From positions 744,001 to 808,000 of the forward strand of contig CAWCCT010000012.1 of the NCBI GenBank assembly GCA_963794165.1: a stretch of 64,000 nucleotides of DNA, given 5' to 3'. This DNA is from PALSA-350 sp963794165. Its GTDB lineage: Bacteria > Acidobacteriota > Terriglobia > Terriglobales > Acidobacteriaceae. Every line of letters starts with the position of its first letter. Position 1 is the stretch's first letter. The position numbers were made by a program, and so were the translations under genes. Of the stretch, positions 44,492 to 52,546 are shown piece after piece. The notes beneath the pieces were generated by a model, which worked only from the letters and a program-made list of their open reading frames with translations, searched no databases and was not told where the DNA came from.

Positions 44492-45844
44492 ATGATCACT
44501 GACGCAATGAACTCGTTTCTTTTCTCGACGCCGGAAATGACGCGTGTGTTTTCTCCAACGGGGCAGTTGCGCGCCATGACTCGCTTCGAGTGGGCGCTTA
44601 GCTGCGCGCTCGAAAGCAACGGACGAGCGGAGCCGGGTTCCGGAGCGGTCCTCGAGCAGTTACTTGAAGCTGATTTTGTCGACATGAGTGCTCTGCTGCT
44701 GGAGGCGAAGGAAGCCGGGAACGTTGCCATCCCCTTTGTTCGCCAGCTTACTCGCGCGGTGATGGCGCGGAGCGAAGCTGCCGCGCGATCGGTTCATCTG
44801 GGGGCAACCAGTCAGGACGTCCTCGACACCGCGCTGGTGTTGCAGATGAGGGGGGCCCTGCATCTGCTGGAGGCAGCCTTGGCGCGGATGGACGAAGCTT
44901 TGTTAGGCCAGGTGAGAAGGCACAGAGACACGGTGATGCAAGGGAGAACGTGGCTGCAGCCCGGTCCACCGGTCACGCTTGGTTTGAAGCTGGCAGGTGT
45001 TCTGGCTGCATTGAGGCGCGACCGGGAGCGCATCCGCACAGAAGGGAATCGACTGCAGGTGATGCAGTTTGGCGGAGCCGTGGGCACCTTGGCTTCCCTG
45101 GGAACGGCGGGAGGTGCCATCTCGGCAGAGCTTGCGCGCCTTCTCTATCTCGCTGAGCCCGAGCTGCCTTGGCATACGCAGCGAGACCGTCTGGTTGCGA
45201 TCGTGCAGGCACTTGCCATTCTGACTGGGACACTAGCAAAGTTCGGCAGGGACATTGCGCTCCTGATGCAGGCCGAGGTGGGTGAGGTATCCGAAGGCGC
45301 CGGCGAGGGACGCGGCGGCTCGTCGACCATGCCGCACAAACACAATCCAGTAGCGAGCGCCGCGTTGATTGCGATCCACGCGAAGATGCCGGGCCTGGCG
45401 GCTACGTTGCTGCATGCCATGCCGCAGGAACATGAGCGCGGGCCGGGATTGTGGCAGGCGGAATGGGACACCGCGCCGGAGGCCTTCTGTCTGGCATCAG
45501 CTTCGGTCGCATATGCGATCGAGATTGCGGAAGGGCTGCAGGTTGATGCGGGACGCATGCAGGCGAACATGGAAGCAACGTTGGGATTACCGATGTCAGA
45601 GGCGGTAAGTGTGGCCCTTGCGCCCAGGATGGGACGGGTTGCGGCACACCATCTTCTTCGCCAGGCAGCGGATCGGGCGCAGACGGGGAATCGCCGGCTA
45701 TCCGATGTACTAAAGCAGATGCCGGAGGTAAAGGCGCACCTGAGCGATACGGAGATCGACGAGTTGCTCGATGCTCGCAATTACCTCGGCAGCGCGCAGC
45801 GATTCATTAACCGAGTTGTGGGGGATCAGAATGCCAACGACTGA
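44492..45844 (+). CDS. pcaB: 3-carboxy-cis,cis-muconate cycloisomerase
   Basis: This 450-residue enzyme of the fumarase/aspartase superfamily closes carboxymuconate to carboxymuconolactone. The superfamily signature GGSSTMPHKHNPVAS is present, as are the substrate regions HLGATSQDVLDTALVLQMRG and GRTWLQPGPPVTLGLKLAGV. The first ATG at 44492 is given, and a second at 44507 is possible. The end overlaps pcaD by 14 bases. Confidence 0.92.
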   Translation: MITDAMNSFLFSTPEMTRVFSPTGQLRAMTRFEWALSCALESNGRAEPGSGAVLEQLLEADFVDMSALLLEAKEAGNVAIPFVRQLTRAVMARSEAAARSVHLGATSQDVLDTALVLQMRGALHLLEAALARMDEALLGQVRRHRDTVMQGRTWLQPGPPVTLGLKLAGVLAALRRDRERIRTEGNRLQVMQFGGAVGTLASLGTAGGAISAELARLLYLAEPELPWHTQRDRLVAIVQALAILTGTLAKFGRDIALLMQAEVGEVSEGAGEGRGGSSTMPHKHNPVASAALIAIHAKMPGLAATLLHAMPQEHERGPGLWQAEWDTAPEAFCLASASVAYAIEIAEGLQVDAGRMQANMEATLGLPMSEAVSVALAPRMGRVAAHHLLRQAADRAQTGNRRLSDVLKQMPEVKAHLSDTEIDELLDARNYLGSAQRFINRVVGDQNAND

Positions 45845-46628
45845 GAACGACGCCGCGCGCCTGCACTATGAGGTGAGCGGCAAGCCAGGCGGGACTCTTC
45901 TCGTACTGGTCAATGGGCTGGGATCGAATCTGCACATGTGGGACAAGGTGCTGCCGGCGTTCGAGGCCCGTCACCGGGTCCTGCGCTTCGACATGCGTGG
46001 TCACGGTGAGAGCAGCGTTTCGCCCGAACCTCTCACCATCGATCAATTGGGAAGCGATGTGTTGCGCCTGCTGGATCAGGTGGAGGCGGATCGGGCGAGT
46101 GTGTGTGGACTGTCGCTGGGAGGGATGGTGGCTCTCTGGCTTGGGATTCATGCGCCGGAGCGTTTGCAGCGCTTGATCTTTGCCAACACGGCGGCGCGCA
46201 TCGGAAGCGTGGAAATGTGGGAGCAAAGGATCGCGACGGTTCGCGCCACTGGCATGTCACCGCTGGCTGTAGCGACGCTCGAGAGATGGTTCACGCCAAC
46301 CTATCGTGCGCACCATCCGGAGGGGATGGAGCAGATCCGCGAGATGATCGCAGCGACCGATCCCCGCGGCTACCTGGCGTGTTGTGCGGCGTTGCGCGAT
46401 GCCGATCTGCGCGCTCAAATTGGGGCGGTAGAAGCGGCGAGCCTCGTGATCACCGGGACGCACGATCCCGCAACACCTCCCAGCGATGGACGGGCGCTGC
46501 ATGCAGCCCTCAAAAAGTCTCGCTACCTGGAGTTGGATTCTTCGCACCTCTCGGCGTGGGAGTGTGCGGACGAGTTCGCCGGCGCCGTAGTGCAACACCT
46601 TGCCGAAGGGGAGAAAGCCGATGGATGA
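45831..46628 (+). CDS. pcaD: 3-oxoadipate enol-lactonase
   Basis: This 265-residue alpha/beta hydrolase opens 3-oxoadipate enol-lactone. The nucleophile elbow is CGLSLGGMVALWLG, the oxyanion region is VNGLGSNLHMWD, and the C-terminal histidine lies in LDSSHLSAWE. The conserved LRFDMRGHGESS is present. The ATG at 45831 lies inside the end of pcaB, and the stop overlaps pcaC by eight bases, so the three genes are strongly coupled. Confidence 0.92.
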   Translation: MPTTENDAARLHYEVSGKPGGTLLVLVNGLGSNLHMWDKVLPAFEARHRVLRFDMRGHGESSVSPEPLTIDQLGSDVLRLLDQVEADRASVCGLSLGGMVALWLGIHAPERLQRLIFANTAARIGSVEMWEQRIATVRATGMSPLAVATLERWFTPTYRAHHPEGMEQIREMIAATDPRGYLACCAALRDADLRAQIGAVEAASLVITGTHDPATPPSDGRALHAALKKSRYLELDSSHLSAWECADEFAGAVVQHLAEGEKADG

Positions 46629-47004
46629 GCGAGAACGGCACGAAGCGGGCATGCAAGCGCGGCGAAGCGTGTTGGGGGATGCGCATGTGGATCGCGCTGA
46701 GGCAGCCAAGAGCGATCTGGATGCAGAGTTCCAGGATCTGATTACACGCTATGCATGGGGAGAGATCTGGACGCGTCCCGGCCTGGCGCGGCATACGCGC
46801 AGCCTGCTGACCATCGGCCTGATGGTCGCATTGAACCGCGGCGAAGAGCTGCGTCTGCACATGCGTGCCGCCGCGAACAACGGGGTCACGCCGGAAGAGA
46901 TTCGCGAGGTCCTTCTGCATTGCGCGGTCTATTGCGGAGTTCCCGCAGCGAATTCCGCGTTCCACATTGCCCGAGAGATACTGAACGAACGCCCAGTGAG
47001 GTGA
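46621..47004 (+). CDS. pcaC: 4-carboxymuconolactone decarboxylase
   Basis: This 127-residue protein of the CMD/AhpD-like family removes CO2 from 4-carboxymuconolactone. It shows RRSVLGDAHVDRAEAAKSDL, the conserved EIWTRPGLARHTRSLLTIGL and GVTPEEIREVLLHCAVYCGV, with the histidine and cysteine pair expected for the family. In many bacteria it is fused to PcaD as PcaL. Here they are separate but overlap. Confidence 0.93.
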   Translation: MDERERHEAGMQARRSVLGDAHVDRAEAAKSDLDAEFQDLITRYAWGEIWTRPGLARHTRSLLTIGLMVALNRGEELRLHMRAAANNGVTPEEIREVLLHCAVYCGVPAANSAFHIAREILNERPVR

Positions 47005-47014
47005 TTGGCAAAAC

Positions 47015-48199
47015 ATGGCGCGGTTCGAGACACAGGTCGGCATCGTGGGCGCGGGTCCGGCTGGATTAATGCTCTCGCATCTGCTGCACCTCAAAGGGAT
47101 CCACTCCATCGTGCTGGAAGCAAGGTCACGCCCCTATTGCGAGGAGCGAGTACGAGCCGGGGTTCTCGAGCACACCAGCGTGCAGATGCTGCGCGAAGCC
47201 GGCGTGGGTGAACGGCTTGAACGCGAGGGACTTCGCCATGAGGGAATCGAACTCGGACTGCATGGAGTGCGGCACAGAATTCCGTTTGTGGAGCTCACCG
47301 GCAAGTGGGTGACGGTTTACGGCCAGCAGGAGGTGGTCAAAGATCTGATCGAGCGGCGATTGGCAGATGGCGGCGACTTGCGTTTCGAGTGCGGAGAAGT
47401 ATCGCTGGAAGGAATCACGTCGGCGAGGCCGCGCATCCATGTGAGCGCGGACGGGCACAATGATGAGATCTGCTGTGAGTACATCGCAGGTTGCGATGGG
47501 TTCCACGGTATTTGCCGCGGCGTATTCCCCGAAGGCGCACTGAGCATCTACGACCGCGCCTACCCCTTTGCCTGGCTGGGCATCCTCGCTGAGGCCGCGC
47601 CGTCGCGGGAAGAGCTGGTCTATATGCATCACCCGCGAGGTTTTGCGCTGTACAGCATGCGCTCCCCACGCATCACGCGGCTTTATCTGCAGTGCACCCC
47701 GGATGAGGACATCGCGCAATGGAGCGATGACCGCATCTGGAGCGAATTGCAAACTCGCCTGCGCTGCACGGATGGGTGGGGGCCGACCGAGGGCCGCATT
47801 CTGCAAAAGGGCGTGACCGGAATGCGGAGCTTTGTGGCCGAGCCGTTGCAATTCGGCCGTTTGTTTCTTGCCGGAGATGCAGCACATATTGTGCCCCCTA
47901 CCGGTGCGAAGGGCATGAACCTTGCATTTGCCGACGTGTACTATCTGGCGCAAGCGATGGGAAACTTTTATTCCGATGGGGACGGGCAAAGGCTGGAAGA
48001 CTACTCGGCGACCTGCCTGCGACGGATCTGGAAGGCGCAGCGCTTCTCATGGTGGATGACGTCACTGCTGCACCAGTTCGAGAATGAGCCCGCATTCGAT
48101 CGCAAGCGTCAGCTTGCGGAGCTCGAGTACGTGATCACCTCGCGCGCGGCAGCTACTTCGCTTGCGGAGAACTATGTGGGGCTTCCGCTTGAGGTTTAG
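47015..48199 (+). CDS. pobA: 4-hydroxybenzoate 3-monooxygenase
   Basis: This 394-residue flavoprotein hydroxylates 4-hydroxybenzoate to protocatechuate using FAD and NADPH. It has the dinucleotide motif VGIVGAGPAGLMLSHLL, the CDGFHG motif shared by class A hydroxylases, and GDAAHIVPPTGAKGMNLA for FAD. ERVRAGVLEHTSVQMLREAG is diagnostic of PobA. It lies 10 bases after pcaC and supplies the substrate of PcaGH. Confidence 0.95.
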   Translation: MARFETQVGIVGAGPAGLMLSHLLHLKGIHSIVLEARSRPYCEERVRAGVLEHTSVQMLREAGVGERLEREGLRHEGIELGLHGVRHRIPFVELTGKWVTVYGQQEVVKDLIERRLADGGDLRFECGEVSLEGITSARPRIHVSADGHNDEICCEYIAGCDGFHGICRGVFPEGALSIYDRAYPFAWLGILAEAAPSREELVYMHHPRGFALYSMRSPRITRLYLQCTPDEDIAQWSDDRIWSELQTRLRCTDGWGPTEGRILQKGVTGMRSFVAEPLQFGRLFLAGDAAHIVPPTGAKGMNLAFADVYYLAQAMGNFYSDGDGQRLEDYSATCLRRIWKAQRFSWWMTSLLHQFENEPAFDRKRQLAELEYVITSRAAATSLAENYVGLPLEV

Positions 48200-48239
48200 C
48201 GGGAGTGGACCGAACCCGGGATAGAGAGTGAGGACGAAA

Positions 48240-49070
48240 ATGGCGAGCTACGAGGGACGCTGGACCACTGTGCGAGTAGAGGTGGATGAGGAGATTGGCT
48301 GGGTGACGCTGAACCGGCCGGAGAAGCGCAACGCCATGAGTCCCACCCTGAATCGCGAGATGCGCGAAGTGCTCGAGACGCTGGAGCTTGATGGCGAAAT
48401 GAAAGTGCTGGTGCTGACCGGTGCAGGGGAGTCGTGGACCGCAGGCATGGATCTGAAGGAGTATTTCCGCGAGGTGGACCAGGCGCCGGAGATCATGCAG
48501 GAGCGGATACGGCGCGAGGCGTCCACGTGGCAATGGAAGTTGCTAAGGATGTACGCGAAGCCAACCATCGCGATGGTGAACGGGTGGTGTTTCGGCGGCG
48601 GATTCTCGCCGCTCGTGGCCTGCGACTTGGCGATCGCTGCGGAAACCGCGGTGTTTGGGCTGTCTGAGATCAACTGGGGAATTCCGCCGGGCAACCTGGT
48701 GAGTAAGGCTCTCGCCGATACGGTGGGACAGCGAAAGGCGCTCGAGTACATCATGACCGGCGAGACGTTCACCGGAACGCAGGCAGCGGAAATGGGGCTG
48801 GTGAACCGTGCCGTTCCGCTGGCCCAGCTTCGTGACGAAACGATCGCGCTGGCGCGTAAGCTCGCCGCGAAAAATCCGGTGGTCTTGCGCGCCGCCAAGC
48901 ACGGCTTCAAGCGCTGCCGCGAACTCACATGGGAGCAGAGCGAGGACTATCTCTACGCAAAGCTGGATCAGGCGCAGTTGCGTGATCCGGAACACGCGCG
49001 CGAGAAGGGGTTGAAGCAGTTCCTGGACGAAAAGAGCATCAAGCCAGGGTTAGAGAGTTATCGTCGTTGA
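48240..49070 (+). CDS. Hydroxycinnamoyl-CoA hydratase-lyase (feruloyl/p-coumaroyl-CoA)
   Basis: This 276-residue crotonase-fold enzyme converts feruloyl-CoA or p-coumaroyl-CoA to vanillin or 4-hydroxybenzaldehyde plus acetyl-CoA. The residues known to be important in the Pseudomonas enzyme are at identical positions: Y75 (LKEYFREVD), S123 (GGGFSPLVA), E143 (LSEINWGIPPG) and Y239 (DYLYAKLDQ). Long stretches such as RMYAKPTIAMVNGWCFGGGF match that enzyme as I remember it, which is surprising for an acidobacterium and may mark transfer from proteobacteria. GAGTGAGG lies upstream of the ATG at 48240. It overlaps the ligase gene by four bases. Confidence 0.92.
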   Translation: MASYEGRWTTVRVEVDEEIGWVTLNRPEKRNAMSPTLNREMREVLETLELDGEMKVLVLTGAGESWTAGMDLKEYFREVDQAPEIMQERIRREASTWQWKLLRMYAKPTIAMVNGWCFGGGFSPLVACDLAIAAETAVFGLSEINWGIPPGNLVSKALADTVGQRKALEYIMTGETFTGTQAAEMGLVNRAVPLAQLRDETIALARKLAAKNPVVLRAAKHGFKRCRELTWEQSEDYLYAKLDQAQLRDPEHAREKGLKQFLDEKSIKPGLESYRR

Positions 49071-51202
49071 ATGCGCGTGGGAGCCCGGTGAATTTCAACC
49101 GCCTGCTTCGGCCGGGTTCGATCGCCCTGATCGGCGCTTCCGCGACTCCCGGCTCTCTGGGGGAATGTGTCCTGGATAATCTGGAGAAATCCGGGTACGC
49201 GGGAGAGCTTCACCTGGTGAACCCGAAGCGCCCGGTGATTCGGGGCCGCGCATCGCTGGGCTCCATCGAAGAACTACCGGAGGGAATCGATTGTGCGGTG
49301 CTGGCGATTCCCGGCGCCGCCGTTCTTACCTCAGCGCGTGCCTGCGCGCAAAAGGGAATAGGCAGCCTCATCGTGTTCTCGGCCGGCTTTGCTGAGGGTG
49401 GCGAGGAGGGACGAGAGGCGCAACGCGAGCTGGCGCGAATTGCCGCGGAGCACGGGATGCTACTCGAGGGGCCGAATTGTCTGGGGATGGTGAACTACGT
49501 CGACCGCATCCCGTTAACGTTTGTTGCTACTCCGCCGCAACCTGGCGCGCATGCACCGGGAGCGGCGATCATCTCGCAGAGCGGAGCGCTCGCTGCTGTG
49601 ATCGCGGTGAATATGCGCCGCCACAGAATTCCGCTGACGTATTCGGTCTCCACGGGAAACGAGGCGGCGAGCAGCGTAGAAGACTTTCTTGAACATCTGA
49701 TCCGCGATGACGCTACCCGCGTGTTTACCCTGGTGGTGGAACAATTCCGCCAGCCGAGGCGGCTTTTGCAACTGTCGCGGAGGGCACGTGCGTCGGGCAA
49801 GTTTATTGTCTTGCTGCACCCGGGCCGAAGCAGGGCAGCGAAGGAGTCGGCGGCCACGCATACGGGCGCGCTCGCGGGCGACTACGGTGTGATGCACACG
49901 CTTGTGACCCGCGCCGGCGTGATCCACGTAGAGAGCATGGAAGAGCTCGTCGACGTTTCCCAAATCCTGGTGCGTTGCCTCCAGTTGCCCACAGCTGGGC
50001 CGGCAATCTTCACCGAGTCGGGCGCGTTCAAGGCGCTGGCTCTGGACCTGTGCGACCAAGTGGGCCTCAAGCTCCCCGCTCTCTCGCCGGCTGCGGACCG
50101 CGCGCTGCGTCAGGCTTTGCCTGCGTTCATTCCACCCTCGAATCCGCTGGACCTTACTGCTCAGGGGCTGGTCGATCCAGGCTTGTATCGGCGCACTTTG
50201 CCCGCAGTTCTCGAGGACGATGGCTTCGGAAGTGTGCTGCTCGGAATCATCCTGACGGACCCGGGGACGACCGCCATCAAGCTACCGCCGATACTCGACG
50301 CAATCCGCGCGCTCCGGCCGCGCAAGCCGATGATCTTTGCCGCTCTCGACGAAGGAGCGCCATTCGAATTCGCAGAACTGGACCAGCTCCGCGAGCTAGG
50401 TGTTGCCTGCTTCCCATCGCCGGAGCGAGCCATTCGCGCGCTGGCGCATGTAACCCGCTTTGCATCGCAGGATGGTGCGGAACGCGTGCCACAGGAAGAA
50501 AACGGGAGAGTCCTAAATTTGCCCCCCGGAATTCTGCCTGAATACAAGAGCAAGCGACTGTTGGCGGATTATGGAATTGCGATCCCGCCAGGACGGCTTG
50601 CCAGGTCGATAGAAGAAGCCGTAAGTTTTGCGCGCGAGTTGGGCTTTCCGGTGGCGTTGAAGGCGCAGGCTGCCGCTCTGCCGCACAAATCCGATGCGGG
50701 TGGCGTTCTGCTCGGAATGGAATCGGAAGAAGCGGTTGTCGGCGCGTGGTCTGTGCTGCAGAACAACATCGCGCGCCTGCGGCCCGGACTGCTGCTGGAT
50801 GGAGTGCTGGTGGAACGCATGGGTAACAAGGGTCTGGAGCTGATTCTGGGCGCACGCAACGACCAGGACTGGGGACCGGTACTGCTGGTGGGCTCGGGCG
50901 GGGTGCTTGCGGAGGCCATGGAGGACGTGCGAATCCTGCCCGCGGATCTTCCATCGTCAGCGTTTCAAGAAGCATTGCAAGGGCTACGCTGCGGAGCGTT
51001 GCTGCGCGGCTATCGTGGCACACCGGAGCTCCATGTGGCGGCGGTGGCCGAGGTGTTGTGCCGGCTGGCTCAGCTGATACGTGCCAATCCTCACATCGCC
51101 GAGGTCGAGATTAACCCCCTCGTGGTTTATCCAAAAGGGTGCGGCACTCTTGCACTGGACGCACTGATCTCCGTGAGCGAGTCACGTGGTCGAAGCTGTT
51201 AG
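49067..51202 (+). CDS. NDP-forming acyl-CoA ligase, probable hydroxycinnamoyl-CoA synthetase
   Basis: This 711-residue protein fuses the parts of ADP-forming acetyl-CoA-type ligases: a CoA-binding Rossmann domain (SIALIGASATPGSLGECVLD), the succinyl-CoA-ligase-like domains (GPNCLGMVNYVDRIPLTFVA, AIISQSGALAAVIAVNMRR) and a C-terminal ATP-grasp (YKSKRLLADYGIAIPPGRLA, GFPVALKAQAAALPHKSDAG). The phosphohistidine loop is absent in the simple form I could check. Because it overlaps the HCHL gene, it most likely makes feruloyl-CoA or p-coumaroyl-CoA. As I recall, FerA of Sphingobium SYK-6 is of this same NDP-forming type. The start is TTG 49067, overlapping the HCHL stop, or GTG 49088 behind GGGAG. 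Confidence 0.8.
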   Translation: MNARGSPVNFNRLLRPGSIALIGASATPGSLGECVLDNLEKSGYAGELHLVNPKRPVIRGRASLGSIEELPEGIDCAVLAIPGAAVLTSARACAQKGIGSLIVFSAGFAEGGEEGREAQRELARIAAEHGMLLEGPNCLGMVNYVDRIPLTFVATPPQPGAHAPGAAIISQSGALAAVIAVNMRRHRIPLTYSVSTGNEAASSVEDFLEHLIRDDATRVFTLVVEQFRQPRRLLQLSRRARASGKFIVLLHPGRSRAAKESAATHTGALAGDYGVMHTLVTRAGVIHVESMEELVDVSQILVRCLQLPTAGPAIFTESGAFKALALDLCDQVGLKLPALSPAADRALRQALPAFIPPSNPLDLTAQGLVDPGLYRRTLPAVLEDDGFGSVLLGIILTDPGTTAIKLPPILDAIRALRPRKPMIFAALDEGAPFEFAELDQLRELGVACFPSPERAIRALAHVTRFASQDGAERVPQEENGRVLNLPPGILPEYKSKRLLADYGIAIPPGRLARSIEEAVSFARELGFPVALKAQAAALPHKSDAGGVLLGMESEEAVVGAWSVLQNNIARLRPGLLLDGVLVERMGNKGLELILGARNDQDWGPVLLVGSGGVLAEAMEDVRILPADLPSSAFQEALQGLRCGALLRGYRGTPELHVAAVAEVLCRLAQLIRANPHIAEVEINPLVVYPKGCGTLALDALISVSESRGRSC

Positions 51203-51309
51203 GAAAGCAGACCTGTCCAAATTAGCTCCGGTTAGCAGAAAGTGCGGGAACGGTGAAATCTGCGACCCAATAATCGTCAAGGCTCGGAGGGCCGGCCGTC
51301 CAAACATAG

Positions 51310-51329
51310 CCCAGCCCGGGAGGGCTGGG
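51310..51329. terminator. Strong hairpin between convergent operons
   Basis: CCCAGCCC and GGGCTGGG form a perfect eight-base-pair stem around GGGA, in the 250-base gap between the pca operon end (51202) and the esterase gene end (51453). It may terminate both transcripts. It lacks a T-run and could equally be another intergenic hairpin element. Confidence 0.4.
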
Positions 51330-51452
51330 TATCGATGGGGTACGGACCGAGCGCCGTAGGTGCGGCACTCCGAAGCGACGCCGAACTCTGCTGCCGAACC
51401 TGGTTTCGCCATACCAGGTCGCGGTCCTAGCGTGTCCAATAAAATCAGCTCT

Positions 51453-52517
51453 CTACGAACTGGCGAACGCCCGCTTCAGGGCCTCATTCCAGGCACCATT
51501 GAATTGGCGAGAGATCGCCGCATCAGGAACGATGATGTCAAAGCCGTGGAACGCTCCCGGAACAAGGCTAAGCTCTGTCGGCACCCCGGCTAAGAGGAGC
51601 CGCTGTGCATATTCCAAGTCTTCTGGAGCAAACAGGTCGATGGATCCGACTCCGATAAATGTGGCTGGAAGACCCTTTAAATCCCCCACCCGAGCGGGAA
51701 CGGAACCTTCGGGCACTTTGCCGGAACCCGCTGGAACTCCAAGCAGTGAAGACCATCCGAAGCGATTTTTTGATTCCGTCCAGATGTAATGACCAATGTA
51801 GGGCGGAACGTGGTCAGTCGAACCTGTTCGATCGTCCAACATGGGATAGATCAGCACCTGCAGACAGATTGGTATCTCACCGCGGTTTCGCGCAGCGATT
51901 GCCAGAGCGGCGGCATGGCCGCCCCCAGCACTCTCGCCCTTGATCGCAATCCGTTTGGTATCCACTCCCAGGTCCTTTGCATTAGAGAACAGCCATTGAA
52001 GCGCTGCATAGTTATCGTCGAGCGAGCCTGGAAAATGTGTTTCCGGGGCCAGGCGGTAATCAACGGACACGGCCACGCAGTCATGCGCGATCACCAGATC
52101 CTGAAGAGGCCGTTTCTCCGCCGAACCGGTGACGTAACCTCCTCCGTGAATATGAAGAACTGCGGGCTTGGAGGCGCCCGGCGAAGCTCCGGCTACGTAG
52201 ACCCGGACCTTTGGAGAGCCGGCGGGGCCGTCGATCATCTTCTCCTGAACAGCCGGTTCTGCAAGGGGCGGCATCTGCCAGTGAGCAGAAGTCTCTCTTT
52301 GCATAGGCAACGTCGCCGCATTCAAGTCAGACATCGGAACCTTGCTGAGAATCTCCTGGAGACCCTCCCGAAGTTCCGGGTTCACGTAGCTGATTGGGTC
52401 TTTAGGCGGAACCGATGGTCTCACACCTGGCGCAATTTGGGCCAGTGCCGCGCCGCGCAACAGGGTGCTTGCACCCATAGCGCAACCAACCGAAAGCAAA
52501 TCTCGACGACTGAACAT
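51453..52517 (-). CDS. Exported HSL-type (family IV) alpha/beta hydrolase
   Basis: This 354-residue esterase has a Tat-like signal (MFSRRDLLSVGCAMGAS). It shows the family IV oxyanion motif HIHGGGYVTG (HGGG at 124-127) and the nucleophile GESAGGG with S196. The acid lies in GVGSIDLFAPEDLEYAQRLL and the histidine in PGAFHGFD. Such enzymes cleave short-chain esters. GGGAGAAGGA precedes the ATG at 52517. It follows the GH3 gene by 29 bases and a carboxylesterase gene before that, so the three form an operon that probably removes acyl and glucosyl groups from plant compounds. Confidence 0.85.
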   Translation of the reverse strand: MFSRRDLLSVGCAMGASTLLRGAALAQIAPGVRPSVPPKDPISYVNPELREGLQEILSKVPMSDLNAATLPMQRETSAHWQMPPLAEPAVQEKMIDGPAGSPKVRVYVAGASPGASKPAVLHIHGGGYVTGSAEKRPLQDLVIAHDCVAVSVDYRLAPETHFPGSLDDNYAALQWLFSNAKDLGVDTKRIAIKGESAGGGHAAALAIAARNRGEIPICLQVLIYPMLDDRTGSTDHVPPYIGHYIWTESKNRFGWSSLLGVPAGSGKVPEGSVPARVGDLKGLPATFIGVGSIDLFAPEDLEYAQRLLLAGVPTELSLVPGAFHGFDIIVPDAAISRQFNGAWNEALKRAFASS

Positions 52518-52546
52518 TCCTTCTCCCAGCGGACGCACTGACCGCT

